DNA from: an uncultured Sphingopyxis sp.
GTDB taxonomy: Bacteria; Pseudomonadota; Alphaproteobacteria; Sphingomonadales; Sphingomonadaceae
Length of the DNA stretch: 51,687 bases
Assembly: GCA_937873425.1 (NCBI GenBank)
Contig: CALMYE010000114.1
Span: forward strand, 1-51,687
Reading direction: 5' to 3'
The position numbers were made by a program, and so were the translations under genes. The notes under the pieces were generated by a model that did not search any database, was not told where the DNA came from, and saw nothing but the letters and a program-made list of their open reading frames with translations. Positions 15,889 through 26,800 of this stretch are shown in pieces (the stretch's first letter is position 1; each line of letters begins with the position of its first letter).

Positions 15889-15939
15889 ACCACTCGCTTC
15901 GCGAGCGGTCCCCCTCCCCATCGCAAGTCGATGGGGAGG
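15889..15939. repeat. REP-like unit, inverted copy between cysS and DUF559
   Basis: CCTCCCCATCG-CAAGT-CGATGGGGAGG at 15913-15939, preceded by CCCCTCCACCACTCGCTTCGC, is the reverse complement of the unit at 15448-15505 with minor changes. It ends only a few bases before the cysS stop. Confidence 0.75.
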
Positions 15940-15943
15940 ATAT

Positions 15944-17449
15944 TTATGTCTCCAGCCGCCAGTCCCAGGCCAGCGGGTCGCCGTCCATCACCTCGACCCC
16001 GGCGGCGATGAGGTCGTCGCGTAGCGCGTCGGAAGTGGCGAAGTCCTTGGCCGCACGGGCTTCCTTGCGGCGGGTGAGGATGGCTTCGATTTCTTCCTCG
16101 GAGATAGTTGCTGCCTTAGGCTTTATACGGAGAACTCGCTGAGCCGAACCCGAGAAAAGACCCAACCCCAGCACTTCGTTCATTTGATGGGCGGCACGAA
16201 CAACCTGTCGAGCGTCCAACTTCTTGTTACCCAAAAGTTCTTCTAGCGAGACAAGTGCCGTCGCTGTGTTCAGATCATTGCTGATCGCAGCATCGAAGCG
16301 TTCAAGATACTGCTGAACCTCAGGCCCAAGCGTTACCGCTTCGTCAGGGATTGGTCCGCCATCAGGTGCTTGAACGTGCATACGAATCTGCGCGTTCTTC
16401 ACAGCTGAGTTTAATCGCTTCAATCGCGTAAATGTAGCCCCAAGCCCTTCCCACGAAAACTCCAGCTCGCTGCGATAGTGCGCCTGCAGGCACATCAGCC
16501 GATAGGCGAGTGGGTGATAGCCCCGGTCGATCAGCAGTTGCAGGCGCAGGAACTCGCCCGCGCTTTTCGACATCTTGCCGCTGCGCTCGACGAGGAAATT
16601 ATTGTGCATCCACAGCCGCGCGCCGCTGTGGTCCGAGCAGCTATGCGCCTGATTCTGTGCGATTTCGTTCGGATGGTGGATCTCGCGATGGTCGATGCCG
16701 CCGGTGTGGATGTCGAAGGGAAAGCCGAGCACCGCGCCCGACATCACCGAGCATTCGAGGTGCCACCCCGGCGCGCCGCGGCCCCAGGGCGAATCCCATT
16801 CCATCTGGCGCGTCTCGCCCGGCGGTGTCCGGCGCCAGATGGCGAAGTCGGCGGCGTGGCGCTTGCCCTCGACGGGATCGATGCGGCTCTCGCCCTCATC
16901 GGTGCCGTGGCGCGCGAGGCGGCCGTAGTCGGCAACCGTCGAGGTGTCGAAATAGAGGCCGCTCTCCAGTTCGTAGCAATGCCTGTCGGCGATGTCCTTT
17001 GCGAACGCGATCATCTGCGGGACATAGTCGGTCGCGACCGTCCACTGCGCGGGCTGGCGGATATTGAGCGCCCGCACATCGGCCCAATAGGCCTGCTTGT
17101 AATGCTCGGCGATGTCCCAGATCGACTGTTTCTGCGCCGCTGCGGCCTTTTCCAGCTTGTCCTCGCCCGCGTCGGCGTCGTCGGTCAGGTGGCCGACGTC
17201 GGTGATGTTGATGACATGGGTGAGCCGATAGCCCTTGAAGCTCAGCGTCCGCCCGAGCGTGTCGGCGAAGACATAGGCGCGCATGTTGCCGATGTGCGGA
17301 TAATTATAGACCGTCGGCCCGCACGAATAGACGCGCGCCTCGCCGGGGTGGACGGGCTCGAACGGCTCGAGGCTGCGCGTCAGGCTGTTGAACAGCCGGA
17401 GCGTCGCGCCGGAGGCGGGGGCAGGGGCGTCGGTCATCACCGCGCCCAT
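15944..17449 (-). CDS. cysS: Cysteinyl-tRNA synthetase
   Basis: A 501-residue class I aminoacyl-tRNA synthetase. Zinc-ligand Cys43 lies in YSCGPTVYNYPHIGN, with the HIGH motif as HIGN at 52-55; KMSKS is intact in VERSGKMSKSAGEF. The zinc-site regions WHLECSVMSG and GGIDHREIHHPNEIAQ are also present. An alternative start is the in-frame ATG at 17437. Length is slightly above E. coli CysS (461). The segment coding for roughly residues 330-455 (about 16,085-16,460) is much less G+C-rich than the rest of the gene and uses different codons, pointing to a recombined patch. The product still reads as an intact CysS. Confidence 0.97.
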   Translation of the reverse strand: MGAVMTDAPAPASGATLRLFNSLTRSLEPFEPVHPGEARVYSCGPTVYNYPHIGNMRAYVFADTLGRTLSFKGYRLTHVINITDVGHLTDDADAGEDKLEKAAAAQKQSIWDIAEHYKQAYWADVRALNIRQPAQWTVATDYVPQMIAFAKDIADRHCYELESGLYFDTSTVADYGRLARHGTDEGESRIDPVEGKRHAADFAIWRRTPPGETRQMEWDSPWGRGAPGWHLECSVMSGAVLGFPFDIHTGGIDHREIHHPNEIAQNQAHSCSDHSGARLWMHNNFLVERSGKMSKSAGEFLRLQLLIDRGYHPLAYRLMCLQAHYRSELEFSWEGLGATFTRLKRLNSAVKNAQIRMHVQAPDGGPIPDEAVTLGPEVQQYLERFDAAISNDLNTATALVSLEELLGNKKLDARQVVRAAHQMNEVLGLGLFSGSAQRVLRIKPKAATISEEEIEAILTRRKEARAAKDFATSDALRDDLIAAGVEVMDGDPLAWDWRLET

Positions 17450-17505
17450 GCCTTGCGCAGGGCCGATGCGTCAACCGAAACCAAATTGCCCGAAATCTGA
17501 ATCAC

Positions 17506-17611
17506 CGCCTCCCCGAGCGAAGTCGAGGGGCTCGTTCGAGCGCAGCGAGAATCGCACCGTCGCCGCCTCGACTTCGCTCGGCGGAGCCCCTCGACTTCGC
17601 TCGGGGAGGCG
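17506..17611. repeat. Inverted repeat (27-bp arms) upstream of cysS
   Basis: Positions 17506-17532 and 17585-17611 are perfect inverted copies with the core GAGCGAAGTCGAGGGG. Part of the motif recurs once more inside (CCTCGACTTCGCTCGG at 17566-17581). This CGAAGTCGAGG unit is a different REP-like family from the others in the window. It occupies the 5' flank of cysS, so it may lie in the cysS leader. Confidence 0.75.
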
Positions 17612-17635
17612 GTTCAGATTATGGCTCGATGCAAT

Positions 17636-17832
17636 AGGGGCTGTGGGGATTCGGATTGAATCCTCTTCCACAATGAAAAAGGGCCGTGTGCTCCCGCGAA
17701 GGCGGGAGCCCATCTCCGGTGGGTGCGAGATGGAACCGGCAGGAGATGGGTCCCCGCCTTCGCGGGGACACATGGTTTTTCCTTGTGACGCCTGGAACAG
17801 GCGATCCCCAACCTGAATCCCCACAGCCCCTA
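17636..17832. repeat. Nested inverted repeats at the 3' end of the TpsA gene
   Basis: An outer pair of 18-bp perfect arms (17636-17653 and 17815-17832; the right arm includes the TpsA stop codon) encloses an inner REP-like pair at about 17690-17716 and 17747-17772 with the core CCCGCGAAGGCGGG and a CCCATCTCC/GGAGATGGG extension. The 380-bp gap between cysS and tpsA therefore consists almost wholly of repeat elements. The outer dyad could serve as a large terminator-like structure. Confidence 0.7.
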
Positions 17833-20800
17833 ATCGACCGGCGGCGTCCACAGATCGTCGTTGCCCGCGCCCGTCACCGGATCGTCGAGCAGCGGCTCGC
17901 CGGTCAGCGGGTCGAGATCGCGCATGGTGATCAGCGGGATCGGCAGGCCCAGCCCGTCGGCATCCTCGCCTTCGCCCTCCTCCTCGCGCTCGATCACGTC
18001 CTGCACCGGGAAGCTGCTGCTGTGATGATGATCGTCGATCAGGACGACGCAGCTGGCGGGATTGGCGATGACGCAGCCGTTCACCGTCGATCCCGAATCA
18101 AAGGCCAGGCCGCTGCCGCTCAGCGGCCCGCTGCCGAGCACGAAGCCGTCGATCGACATCAGCGGAATGACGTCGAGGCCGGTGACCTGGCCCGACGAGC
18201 CGAGGTGAACGCCATTGATGACGATCCGCGAATTCGCGTCCTCGACGTTCACATTGAGCCCCAGCGGACCGAAGGTCAGCCCGCGCCGCTCGTCAAAGGC
18301 GGTGCCGGTGCCGCTGTTCTGGACATAGAAGCCGCCGGTGACGCTGACGTCGATCCCGCCCGCGAACAGCGCGCCATCGTCGAGGACAATGCCGTCGTTC
18401 TGCGCCAGCCGGTCGTTGATCGCGCCGATGCCCGTCGCCGAGCCGACGTCGCTGATTGCCGAAGCCGTGGCGACGATCACATCGTCGGACACCAGGTTCA
18501 ACATGCCGCCGGGGGCCGATCCGCTGCCGGTCAGCCGGATCGTGCCTTCGCCCAATATGACCTCCAGCGCATCGTCGGCGAATATGCTGAAGCTGTTGCT
18601 GTCCGACATGCCGGTGAGCGCGGCATCGCCGATCACGCGCGCCTTGCCCGGGGTCGCGATGGTCAGCGATCCGCTGGCGCCGATGTTCGACGTCGATCCG
18701 CCCGCGGTGACCGTGAAATCGTCGATGACGACGTCGGGCGGATCGCTGCTGCCGACGCTGGCGATCGGCACCGGCAGGGCGCCGGGCGCCAAGGCGACGA
18801 AGCCGCCCTGATTGCTGTTGATGCGCGGCGCAAAGATGGTGATGTCGTTGCCGAACAGCCGGGTCATCTCGTCGGCGTCGAGGTGATAGCTGGAGCGCGT
18901 CCCGGTGCCGCCGACGAAGGTCGTTTCGTCGGATGTATTGCGCACGTCGAGTATCTCGGTCGTGCCGCCGGTGCCGAGCCGCCCGTTCGCGCCGATCGCG
19001 ATGTCGTGCGATCCCAGCGACATCTGACGCCCGGTCACGCCGCCGTTCACGGTCAGCATGCCCGACGCCTCGCCGAACAGCGTCTCGTCGGCGGTGACCG
19101 ACCCCAGCGTCATGGTGTTGCTCGACTCCAGTTCGATGTCGGTCGCGGCGAGCTGGGTGATGTCCAGATTGAAGCCGGAACGCAGCGTCGCGGTGCCCGC
19201 CACCTGGCCGCTGGTGACCGACAGATTGCCGCTGGTGGTGACCGACGCGTCGCCGACGTCGGTTTCGAGCTGGCTGAAGACCAGCGAGCCGCCGCCGCTC
19301 GCGATCAGGATGCTGTCGGCGCTCGCCGTGACCGGCCCGGCGGAATTGAAACTGCCGATCTCGACATTGCCGCCAGCGCTGGTCAGCGTCGTCGGGCCGC
19401 CGCTGACGATCAGGCCGCCGATCACGCCGTCGGCGCCGTCGAGCGTCAGCGTGCCGCCCGCGCCGCTGACCGCCTGCTGGACATCGACCGTCGTTCCCGC
19501 GGTCAGCGACAGGTCGCCGCCGGCGCGCAGGACGCTGGCATCGATCGCATCGCTGGTCACGACGGTCAGATTGCGACCGGCGTTGATCGTATCGAGCACA
19601 GTGTTGTTCGGATCGACCAGCGTTGCCATCGTCACGCTGTCGGCGGTGATCGACGTGTCGCGCCCGCTGCGGATCGCGCCGGTGACGTCGACCACGCCGC
19701 TCGACTGGACATCGACATCGTCGAAGGCGTCGAGGCCGGACAGCGTGGCGTCGCCGCTTTGCGTGAAGATGCCGCTGGCGCCGCCGGTCTGGCCGAGGCC
19801 GAGCGTCGTCGCGCCGGTGACGGCCAGCGTCGTCGCGGCGTCGATGAAGATGTCGTCGCCCGCCGACAGGTCGGTCGCGGTGACCGAGCTGCCGGTCGAA
19901 CGCAGGTCGATGTCGGCGCCGTCGATCGAGGAGGCGCCCTCGCCCTGGCCGATGGTGAAGCCGCCGCTCGAGCTGTAGTTGAGCAGGAAGCCGTCGGGAC
20001 CGGCGCCCGTCGCGCTGGCGTCGGTCACCGTCACCGCGTCCGCCGCCCGCACGTCGAGGTCGTCGCCGACGGTGATGTGGGCCAGATCTGCGGTCGTCCC
20101 CGCGAGCACCAGCAAATCCTCGCCCGCGGTGACATGGGTCAGCGTGGCCGATCCGCCGGCGTTGACGCCGAACATGCCCGCGGCGCTGCTGTCGGTCAGC
20201 ACGACGTCGCCGGCCGCGTCGGTGAAAACATTGCCTGCGGTGTTGACGTCGCCGTTGCTGGGATCGGGCGCGCCGCCCGCGGCATTGGCGGTCACGATTA
20301 TGTCGGCGGCGGAACTCAGCGCGATGTCGCCGCCGGCATTGTAGATGCCGGTCAGGTCGCCCGCCGCGAAGACGCCGATATTGCCCGCGATGCTCGCCTG
20401 GCCGATGGCGACCGGCCCGCCGGTGCCGACCGCCGACAGCGATCCGCCCGCCGCGATCGAATCGACCGCGATGCTGCTGCCGTCGAGGAGGACGTCGGTC
20501 CCGGCGAGGATCGCCGTGCCCGCGATGCCTTCGCCCGGCGCGGAGCCGGTCGCATGCAGATCGACATAGTCGCCCGCGTCGAGCGTGACGAAGGCGATCG
20601 ACTGCGCATCGACGTCGATGAAGCCGCCTGCGGTCGAATTGCCGAGGTCGGCGGGGCCGTCCGCGGTGATGTCGATATTGCCGCCGGTGATGATCGAATT
20701 GAGCCCGGTCGAGAAGCTCGCCACATTGGCGGTGAAATCGTCGGCCGCTTCGCCATGTTCGACATGGAGATGGCCGGCGAGCACGGCCTCGACATTGCTG

Positions 20801-23800
20801 CCGATCTCTTCGCCTCCCGGATTCTCTCCGCTCGCGTTCATGAACGCGATGGTGACGTCGCCGCTGCCCTGAAGGAAAATGTCGTCGCCCGCCACCAGCC
20901 GGTTGAAGTCGCCGCCGTCCGCCGTCGTGATGGAAATGTCGCGGAACGATTCGATTTCGCCGGTCGAGGTGATGCCGCCGCTGGTCGAGGTCAGCTGGAC
21001 GAACGAACCCGACAAACTGCCGAGTTCGATGCTCGCGCCTTCGATGATCGCGCCGTTCCCCGCGCGCACATCGCCCGTCAGGCTGACCGCGCCGGTCGCA
21101 ATCGCGTCGAAACCGCCGTCGGTGTCGATGGTGCCGGTCGCGGTGATGTCGCCCGCCGATGCGAACAGCCCGACCGATCCGTTCGGCGCGGTGATGTTGC
21201 CGACGCTCACCTCGCTGCCCAGCGCGGCAAAGCCGACATTGGCGTTCACATCGCCGCCGACGTCGATCGCGCCGCCGCCCTCGAGCCGTCCGAAGAAGCC
21301 CGCGGTCAGTGCGCCGGTGCCGATCGACCCGTCCGCCGTGAACAGCAGGTTGCCGCCCGCCGTCGCCGCGCCGGTCGCGATATCGCCCCCGGCGACGAGG
21401 ATCAGGTCGATGCCCGCGTCGAGCTCGGCCACGTCGACGTCGCCCGCCGCGTCGATGTTCAGATTCTGCCCGGCCGCGACGATGCCGGTGCCGGTGACGC
21501 CGCCCGTCGTCGCGGTCAGGTCGATGCTGGTGCCGGCGAACAGATCGTTGAAGAGGATCGACGTGCCGCTGACCGTCACCGATCCCCCGGCGTCCGAATT
21601 GCCGAGATCGACGTCGCCGACGCTGTCGATGTCGATGTCGCCGCCGGTGATGATCGAATCGAGCCCGGTCGCGAAGCTGCCGACGATGGCGGTGAAGTCG
21701 TTGTCGGCCTCGGCATGTTCGACCGTCGTCGCGGCGGTCGAGCGGATGAAGATGTTGGACCCGTCGAGTTCGGAATCGAACCCGCTGCCGTCCGTGATCA
21801 GCGAGCCCGCTACGACGGTGCCGCCGATCAGGCTGATGTCGTCGCCCGCGCTCGCGTCGTTGACCGCGACCTCGTTCGCGGCGTTGGCGAACAGATCGTC
21901 GCCGCTGGTCGACGTGCCATAGACGTTGATCCGTCCCGCCTGTGCGATGAGGAAGGTCGATGTCTGGGCATCGAGCGAATCGACGTCGATCGCCCCGTCG
22001 ATGCCATTGACCACCATCGACAGGCTGTCGCCGGTGCTCACGAGGCCACCCTCCGCGCTGCGGATGCTGTTCACCGCGGTGAAGGACGCGCTGCCGCCGG
22101 TCTGGATCGTCGGTGCGTCGCCGTCGCGGAAATCGTGCCGGATATCGACCTGGTCCTCGACCGCGACGGTCAGGTCGCCGCCGACGTTCAACTGCCCGCT
22201 GCCCTGCGCATAGACGCCGACCGAGCTGCCCGTGGTCAGCGCCATCGCGCCGTCGGTCTGGATCAGCCCGCCGTCGAGGACGCTCATGAAGATGCCGCGC
22301 GGCGCGACGTCGGTGTCGTTGTTGGTGGGGTCGGCGAAGCCGGCCGCCTGGGCGGTCAGGCTCGTCATGGTGATCGTGCCTTCCGCGATCAGCTCGATCC
22401 GCCCGGCGATGAAGCCGTCGGTGTCGATGCTTGTGTCGCCGAGGCTGATCCGGCCGGTCTCCGATGCCGAATTCAATGCCTGGATGATACCCCTGCCGCC
22501 CTGATCGACGAAGCCCGAGCAGCAGCCGCCGCTGCCGCCGGTCCCGTCGCCGCCGTCGCCGCCGTCGCCCGACTGGCCCGTCGCGGAGAGGAAGACCGGC
22601 GCACCGTCCGAATCGATGGTCGCGCCGATCGCGGTCAGCTGCACCGTGCCGCCGATTCCCGCGCCGGCGATGCCGCCGTCGCCGCCGGTGAAGTTCACGA
22701 CCTCATCGTCCATGGTGCCCAGCTCGCCGTCGGGGCCGGGCAGGGTGACCGATCCGAAATTGTCGGCGCCGCGGCCGCCGTCGCCGCCGACGCCGTTGCT
22801 GCTCAGGCTGCCGGCCAGCGCCACCACCGCTCCGTCGCTGGCAAGGATGTTCAGCGTGCCGCCGTTGCCGTCGCCGCCGTTGCCGCCCGCCGGGCCGGCG
22901 ACGGCGGACATGAAGTCCACGAAGGCGTCCCCACCGTTGCCGCCGGTTCCCGTGGTGATGAAATTGCCCGCCGCGATGAAGGCTCGGCCGTCCTCGCCCA
23001 GGACCTCCACGGACGCGGTTCCGCCGCTGCCGAAGCCGCCGTTGCCGCCCGCGCCGTTCTGCCCGTTGCCGCCGTCGCCGCCGGTGGCGCCGGCGTCGAC
23101 GACCATCAGGTCCAGCGTTCCCGCGGGGATATTGTCGATGACGACCGCCGCGGTGCCGCCCTGGCCGCCGCCGCCGTCGCCGCCGGTGCTGTTGTTGCTG
23201 CCCGCGCCGCCTTCGCCGCGCGCCCGGACGGCGATCGTGTCGTTCGCCTCCGCATCCAGCGTCGCGAAGCGGATCGTCGCGATGCCGCCATGGCCCAGCC
23301 CGCCGCTGCCGCCCGCTCCGGCGCCGCCCGGCGTGGGGGTGGTGAACAGGATGACCTCGCCGCCCGCGCCGCCGATGCCGCTCGCGTCCGCGATCATTTC
23401 GTCGGTGTTCAGCGTCCCCGCGATCAGGTTGATTTCGGCGGTGCCGCCGAAGCTGTCGCCGCCGCTGCCGGTGCCGCCGGCCGATCCGCCGAACAAGAGA
23501 TAGTCGCCGCCGGCGCCGCCGAATCCCATCGCGGATGCGATGATCTCCGTCGCGCCGACATCCGTTGTGCCGTCGAGGTTGATCGTCGCCGTGCCGCCCC
23601 GGCCTTCGCCGCCGGCGGTCGCGGCTATGTCGTTGGCCGGATCGCCATCGCTGTAGCCGGCCTGCCCCGCCCCGCCGCTTCCTTCTGCATAGGCGACTAT
23701 CGTCTCGCCCCTGTATGTGCCGCCGTTGAAGTTGATCGTGGCGACGCCGCCTTCGCCGCGTCCGGCCGGCGCGTTCCCCAGCGCCGCGCCGCCCTCGCCG

Positions 23801-26800
23801 TCGGCGACGACCGACAGGTCGTTGATGAACGCGTCGCCGCCGCTCTGCCTGAAGGTCGCGGTGCCGCCGATGCCGGCGTTGCCTTCGCTCCCGCCCTCCG
23901 CGATGCCGCCGGAGCCGCCGGCGCTGAGGAAAACCTGGCTCGCGCTGAAAGTCCCGCCCTCGATCGCCAGCGTGACTTCGCCGCCCCGGCCGCTACCGCT
24001 GCCGCCCGGTTCCAGGCCGCCTTCGCCGAACACGCCCGACCCGCCGTCGGAACTCGCGAACAGCTCGTTTCCAATGGTCATGCTGCTGCCGCTGTCGGCC
24101 CCGACCCGGATCAGGATATTACCGCCCCGCAACACCGGCGGCGTTGCGGTTCCGAGCAGCGTAGCGCCGCCGGCAAAGCCGTCCGCGGCGAATTCCGCGT
24201 TGTTCGCGAAGCTGATCGTGCCGCCGTCGGCGATCACCTCTATGTCGCCGCCCGTCGCCGATGCCCCCTCGTCGCTGTAGCCGCCGATGGCGCTGGTCGA
24301 GAAAAATCCGCTCCCATCGGTGGCCGCAATCTCGCCGCCGCCGGTCGCCGTCAGGCTGATCGTTCCGCCCACCGCGGCATTGGTGGCGGGGCCGGAATGC
24401 GATGTCGCGGCATCGGCACGGAAAAACAAGCCGAGCGCGGTGATCGAGCCGCCGTCGGCGTCCAGCCTGATCGTTCCCCCCGTGCTGCTGCCCACCGAGT
24501 CGCGTTCGACGCTGGAGGCGCCGCTTCGGGCGAAGGCGTTGCCGGCGAGCAGGCCCGTGATCTCGATCGCGCCGCCCGTATTCGCGGTCAGGGTGATGTC
24601 GCCGCCGATGCTGCTCCCGACATTCCGGGCGAGCGGCGCGATGGCGCTGGCGTTCAGCGTGAGGCCATTGTCCACGCGCAGCGTGGAGCCGCCCGTGGCC
24701 GAGAACAGGATTTCGCCGCCCTCGCTGTCGCCCGAGCGGCCGGTCACGGAATCGAAGGAGGCGAAGCCGCTCTCGCCTCTGGCCTCGACATCCAGCGACG
24801 GGAATTCGATGGAGGCCCCCCCGGCGATCGCGACGGTGACGCTGCCGCCGAACCCCGCGCCGCCCTGCGCGCCCATGCCATCGCTGTTGCTGTGGCCGCC
24901 CACGCCGAAGGCGTTGAGCGTCGTATCGCCCAGATCGACGCTGGTTGACGTATCGCCGGTGATGCTGATCGTCACGTCGCCGCCCTGTCCCGTGCCGCCG
25001 TTCAGCGTCTGAAGGGCGCTGACGATGCTGCCGGCCCCGGTGCCGCCGGCGCTGAGGGTGGTGGCGATCGAATCGAGCGTGGAGGAATTGACCGTGGCGC
25101 CGGTGTCTTCCACTTCGATCGTCGCGGTGCCGCCGGTGCCGTCGCCCGATTGCGCGGTGCCGAATGCGCCGGTGCCGCTGGCGCTGACGACAAGGCTGTC
25201 ATTGGCCTCCAGCGTGCCGCCATTTTCCACGCGCACGGTCGCGCTGCCGCCCGTGCCGCTGCCGCCCACGGCGGCGAGATCGGTGCCTCCGGTGCCGTCG
25301 GCCGTGACCGCTATGTCGTCGGCGGTCAGGCTGCTGCCCGTTCCCGATACCAGGATCGAGGCATTGCCGCCCGTTCCGTCAAGCCCGTTGCTCGACGCAT
25401 CGATGCCGCCCTCTGCGTTCGCGGTCACCGAAATCGAAGTGGCGTCGATGACGCTGCCGTTCGTCACCTCCAGCCGCGCCTCTCCGCCCTGGCTTGATCC
25501 GTCGGCGTTCTGCGAACTGCTTGCCGTGACGAAGAGCGCGCCGGAGGTTATGTTTCCTCCTGCGGCCGAAAGCACCGACGTGTTGCCCGTAACGCGAAGG
25601 TCGCCGAATGTGACCAGATCGCCTCCGGCCACGATTTCCGTCGCGCCCGCCTCCGAGTCGATGATGAGCGTGTCGGCCTGGAACTGCGATCCCGGTGCGA
25701 TCGTCAGCGTCGTCCCCGCATTGCCCGCGAAATCGGCGTTCCCTTCCACGAGAATCCCGCCCGAGAGGGTGTCGCCCGCAAAATTGCCGCTGGCGCGGGC
25801 GATCGTGTGGCTCCGGAATGTCACATCCTCGATCGCGATTCCGGCGGCTGCGCCGTTCACCGGCGTTTCGGCGGCCGCGCCGTTCACGATGTCATAGCCG
25901 GCCGACAGCACGACCGCGCCTTGCGAATTGGTCCGCGCCACGACGGCATCCTGATAGCCGATGCTGCCCGACAACAGCATGCCCATCGCGTCATTCTTGG
26001 GAACCGCGACCATATAGATGCGGTGCGCCGGGGACCCGCCGGCCTGTTCGGGGCCGGTGGTCACTGCGCCGGCCGTATGTTCGATCAGCGCGCCGCCATC
26101 GCTGTCCGCCCCGACCGACACCGCGATATCGAACAGGCCGCTGTTGATGCGGATATCGACGGCCTCGGCCGCGACATAGGCGACCGACCCGTCTGCGGTG
26201 ACGGTGCCGTTCTGGACGATGCGCGGCGCCACGAGCGCGACATAGCTGCTGCCCGGGCTGCCCGGGAAGCCGGCGTTTATCGCGCCGTTCACGGTCACCG
26301 CCGCCGTGCTGCCCGAATCGCCGCGGAAGCGGATTTCGCCGCCGGGGCCGAACAGGCCGCCCGTGACGTCGATATCGTTGGCGGTCAGCACCAGGCTGCC
26401 GACGTTGATGACGCCGGTGCTGCCGATCAGGATGCCGCCGGCGTTATAGAACCAGATGTTGCCGCCGCGCGGGCCGGTCGTCGATCCGATCGTGCTGTTG
26501 ACGGTGCCGTTCAGCGCGATCTGGCGGCTCAGCGATCCGCCGCCGGCGTCGACGAAGCGGTTGAGGACGGTGTAATTGCCGGTGCCGACGAAGTTGAGCG
26601 TGTTGCCCGTCGGCAGGAAGTCGATCGCGCCGCCGGTCGGCGCGCTGTCGGTCGGCGTCCAGTGGACGATCGCCTGCGGGCTGGTCGTGGTGACGGTGGT
26701 GGCGCTCGGTCCGGGCGGGGTGATGGTTCCGGTGCCGCTGACGACATTGCCTGTCCCCGCGACCTGCGCGAGCGCCGGCCCGCCCATGGCGAGCGCGGCC

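Noticed and set aside
17686-24948. A very long open frame (about 2400 codons) on the plus strand, opposite the TpsA gene
   Set aside because: Its product is Arg/Ala/Gly/Asp low-complexity sequence of the kind produced by antisense reading of G+C-rich genes. The minus-strand frame has a signal peptide, a TPS domain, a ribosome site and an adjoining TpsB gene.
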